DNA of 64,000 nt from Heterostelium album PN500. Its lineage: Eukaryota; Evosea; Eumycetozoa; Acytosteliales; Acytosteliaceae. The notes beneath the pieces are model-generated. The model saw nothing but the letters and a program-made list of their open reading frames with translations, was not told the origin of the DNA and did not search any database. Location: assembly GCF_000004825.1 (NCBI RefSeq), contig NW_008805063.1, forward strand, positions 1,860,857 to 1,924,856, read 5' to 3'. The position numbers were made by a program, and so were the translations under genes. Below, piece by piece: positions 12,404 through 23,591 of the stretch (the first letter of the stretch is position 1; every line of letters begins with the position of its first letter).

Positions 12404-14473
12404 ATGGAACCTGTTGATAGCCGTCATCTGTATCATCTTAATGCTGGTAAGTATTTGAAAACAAAAAAAAAAAAAAAAAAAAAAGTATACAATTTTTTTA
12501 AGAATTTTTATTAATATTATAATTATTTTAATAGATACTGAAGGTTTACCAGATGGTTCTAATGCTTTTAGAATTAATATAGATGATTTGGAATTTGGAC
12601 CTGAAATTGGAAAAGGTGCATATGGAAAAATTTTTAAAGGAGAATATTTTGGGTAAATTTTTTTTAAAATAATAATAATTTTAAATTTAAAGTTAAATAT
12701 TAATTTGATTATTTATATTATTATAGTACACCAGTTGGAATTAAAGAAATAACATTATCACCAAACAATTCACAATATAAAGATTTAGTTAAATTCATTC
12801 AGAGAGAGGTGGCAATGCTGAGATTCTCTCATCCAAATCTTGTACAATTTATTGGTGTCGCAGAGAGAGGTCAGAATTTATATATTGTAACAGAGTTTGT
12901 TTCCGGTGGCGATTTAGCATACTATTTATTTAAGAATAAGAATGACGATACCGATACCTTTATGAGTAAGAAGGTGAATATCGGTAGTAGTAGCACACCC
13001 GACTTGGACACCTCCAGCGAGCGACTGATAGCTATGAGTTGGCCGTTGCGCATCAAGATTGCCTACGACGTTGCCTGTGCCATGGCGTATCTGCATTCGC
13101 GTCATGTCATCCATCGTGACTTGAAATCGACAAACCTGCTGGTCTGTGAGAGTTGGAAGATCAAGGTGTGCGACTTTGGATTCGCGCGAACCTCCTACAC
13201 CGGACTGAGTGGTCGCGCCAAGCGAACCATGACCATTTGCGGTACCAACAACTGGATGGCACCGGAAGTAATCTTGGGCGAGGAATATAATGAGACATGC
13301 GATGTATTCTCCTATGGCATTGTGTTGTCTGAGATCATCACCCGTTTGGAAACCACCAGTTTGTTGCGTCCATGCTCTCTCAAATACGGATTGGATGTCG
13401 ACGTGCTGTTGCCACTCGTTCCCAAAGATTGTCCACCACCTTTTCTCAAGCTTGCACTGGATTGCACAGAATACGATCCAGACAATCGTCCCACTTTCAA
13501 AGAGATTACTGAGCGTCTCAAGTCGCTGACTAGACGTCTCGTTGTTTCATCTATTCTCCCACCACTCCGAGTGCTCGCTCCATCGCCCATCACATCGCCA
13601 CTGACGTCGCCACAAGTAAGTCGTCGCATTCCACGTCACGAAGAAACTCCATCGCCACTATCGATCTGCGATGACAGTGATATTGAATCCGACGATGAAA
13701 CAGAAGATAGTTTAGATGAATATAATAGTAATAATAGTAATAATATAAATAGAAATAGAAATTCAAAAAATAACAGTAGTAGTAATAATAGCAATAACCG
13801 AAAGATGGGATACATTATTAAACATACACACACAGCGGATCTCGAAGTTTCGGCAATCACTCCGATCTCTTGCAGTCCAAACAACAGATTATCTCCAATT
13901 CCTTTTTCACCTCCATCGTCGGCCACCACCTCCAAGTCACCGTCACCATCCGAGCTGTCACCCTCACTTCTCAACCTCAATGCTCTTTCCTCGACCTCCA
14001 CCGTTAGCTGTGGTCCGAAATCACCGAAACCTCACTCGCCACTGCGACACAGCACTCTGCCATCAGACTTTTTACCGATTCCAGCAAAGTCGTTGGATGG
14101 TATCAGCAACAACTGCTCGCAGCAGCAGCAACAACAAGATAAACAACAGATATCACCTCGTACTCACCAACCAATATCACCTCGTGTCCATCCTACATCT
14201 CCTCGAATACATCATCATCATCATCACCACCACCATCATCACCATATAAAAACATTTGTAAACGAAGACGACGACGATGAAGACGATGACGATGAAGACG
14301 ATGACGTTGCCAAAGAAATACAACAACTCTCTAATAATTTACATCATCATATATGGACACCAGTATCTATATCACCAAACAACTTGACATCAGTGTCACC
14401 GAATCACAAACTTATAACTCCAACTGTACATTTAACAAGTAATAATAATTTGACAAGAGCAGTTCATAGCTAA
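12404..14473 (+). CDS. LISK-like TKL protein kinase with a low-complexity tail
   Basis: A 635-residue protein in three exons (12404-12446, 12535-12652, 12727-14473). The kinase domain spans about residues 27-285. It has the glycine loop GKGAYGKIFKGEY, the ATP lysine in VGIKEI, catalytic HRDLKSTNLLV, metal-binding DFGFART and the activation-segment end GTNNWMAPEVI. The GTNNWMAPE signature and overall pattern resemble the dictyostelid LISK/TKL family, usually Ser/Thr-specific despite tyrosine-kinase-like form. After the domain comes a Ser/Pro-rich tail with many SP sites, poly-Asn, poly-Gln, a His run near residues 518-529 and an Asp/Glu run, probably disordered and phosphorylated. The start is set by the first ATG before an intron that joins in frame. 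The codon for residue 1 lies 3' of the long gene-free region, so regulation may be complex. The substrate is unknown. Confidence 0.88.
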
Positions 14474-14770
14474 CAAACAAACAAACAACAAAAAAAAAAA
14501 AAAACAAACAAACAAAACAGCAAATCATCAACAATATATAAATCTAGAAAACCCAATCAAACTGTATGTTTTTTTTATACATACTATTATATACACAACA
14601 AACAGATAAATAGAATAAAATTCAGTTTGCAAATAGTTGTTCTTTTGAATTTCTATATTTACAATTATTTTATTAAACTGATTAATTATAAATTTAAAGA
14701 AAATTTGAGTATGAAACTACTCCACATAAAATAATGAAATCATTTCTACATTTTTGATTTTTTATTTGTT

Positions 14771-15161
14771 TTAATCGGAATTGATGAATACAAAATCATC
14801 CAATGATATTGGACTTAGAAGAAATGGCTCCACTCTATCTCTGGTTTCCTTCTCTCCACCATTTGACCAATCTTCATATAGGTAGTCTACGAAATCTGCA
14901 ACTTCGAGGTAGATACCATCGACACCCAATTTATGTTTTCGACAATTTTGGTTGCATTCTGGGCAAACGCTACAAGTCGTTTATAGTCATCCAATAGTGA
15001 ATTTCTACAACCTTCAGTGCAACCATTTTGTAAAAGTAGATAGCTCTCATCCCTATCCCTATTTAATGGTACCCAACCTGGAAAAATTACTTGACCATTC
15101 CAATGTTTATCGTTTTTACGTTTATAATCGCTTGTGACGCGATGACAAGGACACTCTTTAC
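14771..15161 (-). pseudogene. decayed terminal exon of an unknown gene, copy 1
   Basis: Read on the minus strand from a TTTCAG acceptor, it encodes KECPCHRVTSDYKRKNDKHW, then a VIFPGWVPLNRD stretch. After one frame slip near 14935 it continues with KLGVDGIYLEVADFVDYLYE and ends ...FVFINSD plus stop. The two parts clearly belong together, so a single-base indel broke it. GVDGIYLE recalls the strand end of a glycosidase barrel, but I do not recognise the family. No upstream exon was found. Codon use and length are those of a true host exon. A second, worse copy lies next to it. Confidence 0.6.
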
Positions 15162-15477
15162 CTGAAATTTCTTTTTTTAATCTAAATTATATATGATTGT
15201 TAGTAAAGAGATATGTTTTTAAAAAAAAAAGTTGGTAAATTGTGAATAATAATGATTAAAATTACTGTCACTTAAAATTTAGAAAAGAATTAAATATATA
15301 TAGTAGTTGTTTTTTTTTGGAATTAATAACATAATTTAATTTTTTTTGAGTAAGAGGTTTATTTTCAGTTCACACAGATGCTTCTATAATAAAAAGAAGA
15401 TCTAGTATTCATTTATTTTAGTTGTGAGTTAGTATTTTTAAATAAAAATGTACTTTCAATTTTAAATTTTGTTTTGT

Positions 15478-15770
15478 TTTGAATTAATGAATTCAAAATC
15501 TTTTAATGATATCGGATTTATAAGATATGACTCCACATATTCTCTGGTTTCCTTCTCTCCATTTGATCAATCTTCATATAGGTAGGATACAAAATCAGAA
15601 ACTACAGAGTAGGTACGATAGACACCCAATTTATTGTTTTCAAGTATTTATGGAAAACAATTAAGTTTGGATACTATAGTATCCAAAATCAAATTTCTTC
15701 AACCTTCTTGTAAAAGGAGATAGCTCTCAATCGTATTCCTATCGAATGGTACCCAACATGGAAAAGAAAC
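15478..15770 (-). pseudogene. decayed terminal exon of the same unknown gene, copy 2
   Basis: Base-level similarity to the copy at 14771-15161 is obvious: shared CTCTGGTTTCCTTCTCTCC, CAATCTTCATATAGGTAG and ATGGTACCCAACATGG-type blocks in the same order. This copy has more changes and lost segments and has no continuous frame. Together the two look like a tandem duplication followed by loss. Upstream exons are not seen for either copy. Confidence 0.55.
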
Positions 15771-16164
15771 ATTATAACTTGCTAGATCTTAAAAGTACAT
15801 CTCAGTTGATTGCAAAGTTTAAGGAATTCAAACAGCTAAATTTGATTGAGTCCAACAAAAAGATCCAGGTTTACAATAATAATAAATTTTAAAATAAAAA
15901 TTATTATTATTTTTTCACTTATTTAATTTTGTTTGATTTTTTTTTATTTTTCTTGACAATGAATCATGATATTCAGCATTCATTGGAAACAGATCTGATC
16001 ATAAAATTTAATTTTTTTAAAAACTTTGTTTTTTATTTTTATTTTTATTTTTGGATGTTGAACAACAAACTTTTTTTGATTGTTAAAATAATCAATTATT
16101 ATAAAATATATCAAAATAGTAATTAGTAAATTATTTGGTTAATTAGTTAGTTAGTTTTTATTTA

Positions 16165-17979
16165 ATGTATAAGTCAATCACTACCTTACTTAAACAACAA
16201 CCTCAGTCTATCCTTAGAAACTATTCAACAGACAAGGTAAGCAGGATATTCGACTGTTGTGTTGTTGTCGTTCAAACAACAATGCTTAAATCATGCTTTG
16301 TTTTGTTTTTACTCTATACATTTATTTACAACTAAAACTAAACTAAACTAAAATCATATTGATTTAATTTTATCTTTACTATTTTCTTCTTTTTTTTTAC
16401 TTTAACATTTTAAACTTCTCCTTTATTTTTTTTTTCTATTTTTTTTTGATTTACTTTTATTATTTATTCTATGTTTTGTTCTGTTCTACTACCCTTCCTA
16501 TTATGATCTTTAATGTTATGTTATGAATTCATAAATGATGATTAAAAATATTTATAACCAATTCAAATTTTTATTATTTCTTATCTATTATTATAATAAT
16601 GACTAGTTTCCAAGAGGATTCAAGACTGGTACTGCTGCATGTGGACTAAAGAAAACAGGTAATAAGGATATTTGTATTATTCACTCGAGTGCACCATGTA
16701 ACGTTGCAGCGGTGTTCACCGAGAACAAAGTGAAAGCTGCACCAGTCTTGCTTAGCAAACAACTCCTCGAAACCAACAACTACAAGGGTTTCAACTCATT
16801 GGTTATCAACAGTGGTGGTGCCAATGCATGTACCGGTGAACAAGGTTTGAAAAACGCCAAAACAATGTCCAACTTGACTTCATCGCTATTGAAAGCACCA
16901 CAAGCTTCACTCGTCATGGTACGATAAATAGATATTGATAGCTATCAATATATATATTATTAATCTTTTCATATCATTCAGTCTACAGGTATCATCGGTC
17001 AACAACTCGATATGTCAAAAGTTGAAAAAGGTATTGCCGATGCCGTAACCACTCTAAATGAATCAGATTGGATTTCCGTAAGTTTTTGTTTATATTTGTC
17101 TGAATGTTTCGCTCATCCCAAAAGTTGACACATATATTCGTTTGTTTGTAGGCTGCAAGAGCAATTATGACAACAGATAAAGTACCAAAATTAGCACAAA
17201 AGAGTGTCAGTTTGAATGGTGGTGAAGTACATATCGTCGGTATTTGTAAGGGTGCCGGAATGATTCATCCAAATATGGCTACGATGTTGTGTACTGTCTG
17301 TACGGATGCATCGATCAGTGAGGATTGTCTTCGTGCTCTCTTGAAACACTCGGTTCACTACTCATTCAATTCGATCAATGTAGACGGTGACATGTCGACC
17401 AATGACACCGTGGCGATATTCGCCAATGGTTCCGCCGGCAACAAACACATCACCGATACAACATCGTCGGATTTCCTCCAGCTCCAGGAGGCGGTGCGTG
17501 AAGTAACCACTCGTCTCGCACAGATGATCGTTCGTGACGCCGAGGGTGCATCAAAGTTTGTCACCATCAAAATTCACGGTGCCGACACCGAGCAGAACGG
17601 ACACATCGTTGCCAACAGCATTTCGACATCGTCGTTGGTCAAGAGTGCGTTGTACGGTGAGGATGCCAATTGGGGTCGTGTGTTGGCTGCCGTCGGATAC
17701 AGTGGTGTCGACATCGATCCACTCAAGGTGTGCATGTGGTTCGCCAAGGGCGACGGAAAGGATGTCGGATTGGGCAAGAAGAACGATCCAGAGACTTCAA
17801 TGCAATTCCTCGAGAAAGGAACACCACTCGCCAAAGATGAAAACAAAGCTGCTCAATTGCTGAGCAACAACGACGTTGCTATCGTCGTCGAACTTGGAAT
17901 GGGTAAAGCATCGTCCACCATGTGGACTTGTGATTTAACTGAGGAATACGTTAGAGCCAACTCTCATTACAGAACATAA
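16165..17979 (+). CDS. argJ: ArgJ: glutamate N-acetyltransferase / ornithine acetyltransferase, mitochondrial
   Basis: A 435-residue enzyme in four exons (16165-16236, 16607-16918, 16982-17077, 17152-17979). ArgJ moves acetyl from N-acetylornithine to glutamate, closing the acetyl cycle of arginine synthesis. The N-terminus MYKSITTLLKQQPQSILRNYS is Arg/Ser-rich without acids, a good mitochondrial presequence that fills the first exon. NSGGANACTG and STGIIG are conserved blocks. KGAGMIHPNMATML is the autocleavage site, where the precursor splits before Thr to give alpha and beta chains with Thr as nucleophile. NVDGDMSTNDT is the next conserved block and LTEEYVRANSHYRT the family C-terminus. 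Length and motifs are complete, so the enzyme should be active. The first intron is about 370 bases, long for this window. Confidence 0.95.
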
Positions 17980-18431
17980 TTTAATTAATACCGCTTTAAA
18001 CATACAATATCAACCATATCAATCCAATAATAACAACAATTTTAATATAATATCTAATAATAATAGTAGTAGTTATATTTTTAATATATATCAAACAATC
18101 AAACTATTCAAACAAATAATGTAAACATTATAATCTACAAACCAAGTAATACCAACAAACAAACAAACCAACCATAATGATAATCAATATCAATCAATAT
18201 ACAATGATTTAAGATCAAAATCACTTTTAAAATATATAAATTTGCAATTAAATTTTTAAATACAGTATAAAATCTTGATCTACAAAATGTGTTATTACCA
18301 ATTTTCATAATTATCTATAGATATTTATTAAACAATAAATATGATAATAATATAATCAATATCATATTTATTAAAGAAAGATGATTAAATAATATTAGAT
18401 ATACAGAAAGAAAGAAAGATAGATAGAGATA
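17980..18431. other. intergenic, A+T-rich
   Basis: Contains AAT/CAA repeats and short GAAAGAAAGATAGATAGA-type runs. No gene is seen; it probably holds the ArgJ 3' end and whatever promoter the decayed gene at 18432 had. Confidence 0.6.
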
Positions 18432-19216
18432 ATGACAAAACAAACTCAATATATTCTGGTGCCTTTAGCTTACAATTTGAAAGTTAAAAGTTTCATTAAT
18501 AATATAGTTACAGGTACATTCAGAGTATTAGTTAATGATCATGAACCATTAAAAACCAAAAGAATTTAAATTTAATGTGTGGCTTAAAAAAGATCAGATG
18601 ACCAAGGCAGAAAAGATTGTAGACGAATCTTTGAAATTCGATAATCAACAATCACTTATCATCAATTGTGCAATCACAGCACCAGTTGACGATGACACTG
18701 TTATACGAATCATTGTTAGTATACTAGACTCTACAATTAGTGAACTCAATATCGGTTTGTATCTTGACAGTGATGATGTGCCCAAACTTGAAGATCACTA
18801 CAATCAAGAGAAACGATTACAATCACAAGTTGGCACAAGAGCATATAGATACCATTTGGATGTTGATAAAGTGATGGAGATGGCGAGTCATGTCTTGGTG
18901 ATTGGCCTGCCTACGATAGCTATTCAATTGAAACTCTTACCTTTCGCAACTTTGAAAGCTTTGGACAAAGCAGATCAATATTGCAACAACTTCGAAAGAA
19001 TCACTGTGAATCGAAAAGATATTGCAGACTTTGATACACATGCGCTACTGGATAACATCAAGTTATCCTACTGGATATCACCATTTGATAAATATGAATT
19101 GTGATAACGAAAAAAACTGTATTCACAATCATAATGAAATGATTAAATTTGTTTTGGATACTGAAAGTTATTCAATCAACACTTCTCATAGAATAACTTT
19201 AGATGATACTATTTAG
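18432..19216 (+). pseudogene. unknown dictyostelid gene with two apparent frame slips
   Basis: ATG at 18432 opens MTKQTQYILVPLAYNLKVK and runs to HEPLKT, where the frame stops at 18561-18575. Skipping one A in the AAAAA run at 18551-18555 leads straight into KPKEFKFNVWLKKDQ and a 180-residue open frame. This holds VRIIVSILD-like and ATLKALDKADQYC stretches and ends ISPFDKYEL. The text seems to continue in a third frame as CDNEKNCIHNHNEMIKFVLD to 19216. Composition is that of a genuine gene, so this is a young pseudogene, a sequencing error in homopolymers, or a gene using +1 shifting. I do not recognise the family. There is no signal peptide or membrane segment. Confidence 0.5.
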
Positions 19217-19444
19217 GAAGAACAAGAACAACTATTTTAACTCACCAAATTAAATGATGTAATAGAGAAAATGATAAAAATTATTTTAATACACATTATC
19301 GATTGTTAATTTGTTAAATAAAAACAATAAATTTTGATAATTATCCCTTAATATCTATTTATTAATTTACAAATGTTTAACTTAGGGTTTAAAAAAGAAA
19401 TCAATGATATAATTATTAGATCGGGATTAGTTTTGATTTATGCT

Positions 19445-19900
19445 TAACAAGTGAATTATTTCAAAGTTATTTTATCGAAAGACCACGCATAGTTTGTTTA
19501 ATTGTATTGGTAATGTTTATAGTCGAAGGACGTAGTTAGTGAAATGGTTCATTCGTGGACCTTCACTACTTCGACCCGGGTTCGAGGGTCGGTAATGACT
19601 AAGTTTCCCCGCTACCGGAACGTATATAATAAAACTGATGTCCTAAGAGCCCATGGGGCAATACATTGACACCAACTCGTGAGGAGGTGATAAAAAACAC
19701 CTCCTTAGTGCAATGGACCTAAAAAAAAAAAAAAAAAAAGTAATGTTTATTATGTCTTTGAACTTGAGCCTGATATTAACCAAACTGATTATTTCATTAT
19801 TTCATATTCAATCCTTAATGGTGAGGAAAGTGTTAGTACCCCGATGATAAATGGTGAATTATCTATTACTTTTCAAATTTTATCTTCGAGGTTCTTTTAA
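19445..19900 (+). pseudogene. fragment of the secreted-protein family, split by a SINE
   Basis: GTGAATTATTTCAAAGTTAT to GTATTGG, and after the insertion TATTATGTCTT to AATGGTGAGG, match exon 1 of the intact gene at 22286-23377 almost base for base. The signal-peptide end and everything beyond intron 1 are missing. The exon 1 donor GTAAGT is changed to GAAAGT. It is therefore an old 5'-fragment copy. The SINE at 19521-19739 sits inside it, and with one target-site copy removed the flanks realign exactly to the intact gene. Confidence 0.8.
19521..19739 (+). mobile_element. tRNA-like SINE with A tail and 11-bp target-site duplication
   Basis: The 219-base element is flanked by direct repeats GTAATGTTTAT at 19510-19520 and 19740-19750. 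Near its 5' end TAGTGAAATGG (19537-19547) fits the pol III A box TRGYNNARNNG. GGTTCGA (19579-19585) is a B-box core, and GACCC/GGGTC around it form a T-arm-like stem. CTTCAC lies where an anticodon loop would be, suggesting a tRNA-Glu or similar ancestor. The 3' part is unrelated to tRNA, has a 7-bp hairpin (GGAGGTG/CACCTCC) and ends in 19 A residues. Structure, duplication and tail are those of a LINE-mobilised SINE. Its G+C content stands out from the surroundings. I know of no named dictyostelid SINE to assign it to. Confidence 0.82.
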
Positions 19901-20116
19901 ATAGCTTTGTATATAGTAGTGGTCAGCCGTGAACGGTAGATTGGATTCCAATACCTTGGAAAAATGATTCCAACAGAATATGTAATATATATGAGAAATA
20001 AAAAGTTGTTGATTATATGATTTTATTAATTAATTAATAGCATTTTCATGTTTTAAAACTGTTCATTAATAGTGGAAAATATAATGTAATGTGTTACTTT
20101 TTGGTATAAAGTAAGT

Positions 20117-21574
20117 TTATTGAACTCTGGTGAAATTCATGGGAATTGCAGAATTGATAGTATAGGCAAAGTCATAATGAGATCCCTTTGGCATAAATTG
20201 AGTGGTGCTACCAGCTGGAGAGAGACGCCAGTTAATCTTTCCATTGGAGGCAGTAGTCGATGAGAGACCAAACATACTAATTGGAATAATGTTTGGAGTA
20301 GAAATAAAAACAGGATCGAGGATATCGATTTGACCATTGTTAGTGAATCTACCAACAATATTGGAGTAAGTTACTCCTGCTGATACCCACTGAGAGGTAA
20401 TGTTTTGTGTGAGAATTGGGAAAGTCAACGGGTTCGGGGTTGGTGATTGGGTAATGGTTGGAGTTGGGGTTGGAGAAGGAGTCATACTTGGGAGCCAACT
20501 ATCACAAAAAGTGGTTAAGTTGAAACCAAAGTATGATCTGTGGTCATACATAAAATCATTAATCGAATTGAAAATATTCCATGGCACAGATTCACCATCA
20601 CTACAGTATTTTGAATCTGGTTTGTAGCATTCAGACACTGTTCCCATAGGAGGAGGATATATTGAGGTGGAACCATTTATAAAGATTTCGGCTCCAACAT
20701 GGATGTAATTCATCGAAAATATACTTCTGAAAAGAATATGAGGGATCGGGTCGATATTATAAACAAACCTAATTGTGTTAGGTAAGATACTATCGTAGTG
20801 CTGTTCAAATTCAATATTTCCAACTCGGGGTGAACCGAAATTTTGAACTTGAATATTGTATGTACCTATGTTAATTAAATCTACCGCTGCCAAAGCTACA
20901 CATATAGTAGAAATAAATTAGAAATTTTTTTTCATTTTTAAATTAATAGATTAAATACTGACTTGCTAGAGCTGCACCTAGACTGTGACCAGTTATCATG
21001 AGATTACACTTTCTTGAGGGAATACATCCCTGTAGATTTTGAAACCAATCCATAATTTTTTGACGAACTTCCATATACGCTCCAAGGAACCCATAAGATA
21101 CTTTAGAACCAGTATACCAAATTGGAAATAAAGATTGAGCAAATAAAGATTCGAAATCATCTATTCCATTTGGAATATTAGCTGTTCCTCTAAATGTTAA
21201 GAAGTCTAAATAAAAAATAAAAAAAAAAAAAAAAAACTTATAAATATTCATATTTTAAGAAATTTCAAAGATTGCCGTCACTTACAGTTTGTTCCATTAC
21301 TGGCGATGAAGTATTGTATATCATCTCCAAATAACTCAACTATTTCGGAGTCGATGACTATGTGATTTTCTACCAAAAGAATCTTAAAGTTGGAATTGAA
21401 AAAATCTTCTGAAGCTGGTAAACTACAAATTGAGGAAGGGCATTCCCAATTTTTTATTTGATCCACTTTACAATAAGATGCATAAGACATAATTAAGTTA
21501 TTATATGGAATTGAATCTAAAGAAAAAGATAATACTAAAGGTAAAAGTATATAAAGAAAGAATAATAATTTCAT
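20117..21574 (-). CDS. secreted class 3 lipase with CBM49-type C-terminal module
   Basis: A 436-residue protein in three exons (21574-21286, 21205-20963, 20895-20117; the second donor is GTCAGT). MKLLFFLYILLPLVLSFS is a signal peptide. YFLTFRGTAN is the oxyanion strand of Lipase_3, GHSLGAALATLAAVDL holds the nucleophile Ser, NIDPIPHIL the probable acid and YIHVG the probable His. These enzymes hydrolyse acylglycerols or phospholipids. A Pro/Thr linker (TPSPTPTPTITQSPTPNP) joins a C-terminal beta module. Its NITSQWVSAGVTYSNIVG, INWRLSP and KGSHYDFAYTI blocks fit CBM49, the cellulose-binding module of many dictyostelid wall proteins. An extracellular lipase tethered to cellulose is the likely picture. 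A remnant of the same module lies at about 23490, so this gene was once duplicated. Confidence 0.88.
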
Positions 21575-22285
21575 TTTTTTTTTTTTTAATTTTAAGATAG
21601 ATAGATAGATAAAATTCTATTGATAACTAAAAACATTCTACTTTATAAAGGCTCCTATTTTAAAAAAAAAAATATATGGAACTGACCTAGAAAATTCCTA
21701 TGAGATATTTCGGAATGAAACCAGTATTACCTAACTTTTGGATGACGCTTTTCTGTACTAGACCTATCGGCAATATGGGGCAAAACTATTTTTTTTTTTT
21801 AAAAAAAAGAATTAGATATGAGATTGCAAACAGAAAAAAAATTTTAATTTCAAATAATGGCTTCTTTCCAGCCAGAAATGTAAAACAAAGGAAAATGATT
21901 GGAGTAATAAGAGAAATGATACCAAATTTTTTACTTTGGATTTTGGAAGATATTTTTTTAATAATAAGAGTATGTATTTTTTTTTTGAATTTTATTGAAA
22001 AACACACGTGTTTTTTGAAAAGGTGTTTATTCTTTTTTTTTTGCCCTTTTGGCCAAACTTTTTATCGTCTTTTTTTGATAAAACCCAATATTGGGAATTG
22101 GTGGTGATTTTTTATGTAAATATCTCTTTTTTTGCAAAATTTTTTTTTCATGTTCAATAATTTCATTCGAGGTTTCAGAAAAAATAAAAATCTGTTTCTC
22201 CAAACATAAAGCAATCAATTTAAAAACACAAAATTATTCAATTGATGAACACATAATTTAATATTAAATTATATTTTATTTAAAA
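21575..22285. other. divergent promoter region of the lipase and secreted-protein genes
   Basis: About 710 bases of A+T-rich DNA rich in T and A runs. Around 21690-21780 the base composition is more balanced and could be remnant coding, but I cannot follow a frame. Open frames on both strands here are homopolymer products. Confidence 0.5.
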
Positions 22286-23377
22286 ATGGGTCTTTCTTTT
22301 TCATTTTTAATAATATTATTGTTATCTATATTTCTATCTTTGAGAATAGATTCTACAGGTGCGCAACCAACTATACTGAGTTGTACTGAAATCAACTTCA
22401 CATCAATTAGCCTGACCACTGGTGAATTATTTCAAAGTTATTTTATCGAAAGACCACATATTGTGCATAGTTTGTATAATTGTATTGGAAATGACTATTA
22501 TGTCTTAGAGCGTGGACCTGATAATTATCAAACTGGTTATTTCAATATTTCAATCCTTAATGGTGAGGTAAGTGTTATTATCGTAATGATAACAAAATAA
22601 AAATACTAATCTCTATTCAATGATAACAATTTGAACTCATATAGACAGGTACATTTACAACCAAAGCAAGATTCTATTTACCTGAAGATCCAGACTTTGT
22701 ATATCAATACAACAGTATAGATCTTCCAAATGGATTAGCATTCGCAACTTATTGTCCTTCTAATATGTCAATACTAACAATATTTGATATGAACTCTCAA
22801 ACTGCGTAAGATAGATCGAAATACAATCACCTTAAATCAAATCCATTTTATTAATATTAACTTATTACACAGTGAAACAATAACAACAGAAAATAGTTGT
22901 GAATTATATGCTTTTGGAGCATATGATACTACAAATCAACTTTATTATCTGTATGGTTTTCAAACAGGAACACTTTCATCTTTATCATTTGGAGTGTATT
23001 CCATGATCACCAAAAAATTCACATATTATGAGATACCATTCCAAATGCAGCATTGGTCATATGTTCAAAACATTTTCGTCTATCAATCAACAGTGTATGT
23101 TGGTCTCTTCCAGAACACATACTACCAAGTTCTCATTGTTGATTTTAATACAAATTCAACACGTAGCATCTTCAAAAATGATATTGTTAACGACGACACA
23201 TATATTCAGTTTGTTTTTGATCCATCTGGATATATAGTAGTAATTGTGCCCTATGAAGAAATTTTTACGACCTATACAATCGATCTCCAGACAGAACTAT
23301 ACACCACTAAAACAATCCCAAACAATGCAAGAAAACTAGGACTCTTTTTCGGCGGTAATATGTTTTGTGCTCAATAA
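22286..23377 (+). CDS. small secreted protein of a local tandem family
   Basis: A 315-residue protein in three exons (22286-22567, 22645-22805, 22873-23377). MGLSFSFLIILLLSIFLSLR begins a signal peptide that ends near DSTGA. The mature part has few cysteines, is rich in Tyr, Phe, Thr and Ile, and has regular short strands (YYQVLIVDFNTNSTRSIF, YTIDLQTELYTT), suggesting a beta-sheet or propeller-like secreted fold. It ends NMFCAQ. I do not recognise the family. Two decayed copies flank it (19445-19900 and 24161-24878), so the unit was tandemly duplicated. It is divergent from the lipase and 711 bases from it. Intact frame and clean splice sites point to a working gene. Confidence 0.8.
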
Positions 23378-23489
23378 AAATTATTATTTGTTTATTATCA
23401 TTATTATTTAAATAAAAGTATTTTTAAAATATCATATTTATTATCAGAATATTTATAGAGAAGCTCGATTGTTTAGAATATTCAATGAG

Positions 23490-23546
23490 TCTAAACATAA
23501 TGTTTGGAGTAGAAATGAAATCTGGACCTAATCATATCGATTTTGT
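23490..23546 (-). pseudogene. remnant of the lipase CBM49 coding region
   Basis: ATAATGTTTGGAGTAGAAAT followed by the ATATCGATTT block matches the lipase gene at about 20286-20332 in order and spacing, with several substitutions. Only this short piece of a second lipase copy survives. It shows that the duplicated unit held both the lipase and the secreted-protein gene. Confidence 0.6.
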
Positions 23547-23591
23547 GGTAAAAAAACTACTGATCACTCACTAAGTGTTGGAATCGTAGTT

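Noticed and set aside
15758-15892. 44-codon frame MEKKHYNLLDLKSTSQLIAK and following
   Set aside because: It might be a gene or element remnant, but it overlaps the end of a decayed copy and has no recognisable relative.
19521-19600. Intact tRNA gene
   Set aside because: A and B boxes are present, but the acceptor and anticodon stems do not pair and an A tail follows; a SINE explains it better.
21700-22218. Overlapping open frames on both strands (135, 73 and 63 codons)
   Set aside because: Made of A and T runs (Phe, Lys, Ile), no ATG-context or domain evidence.
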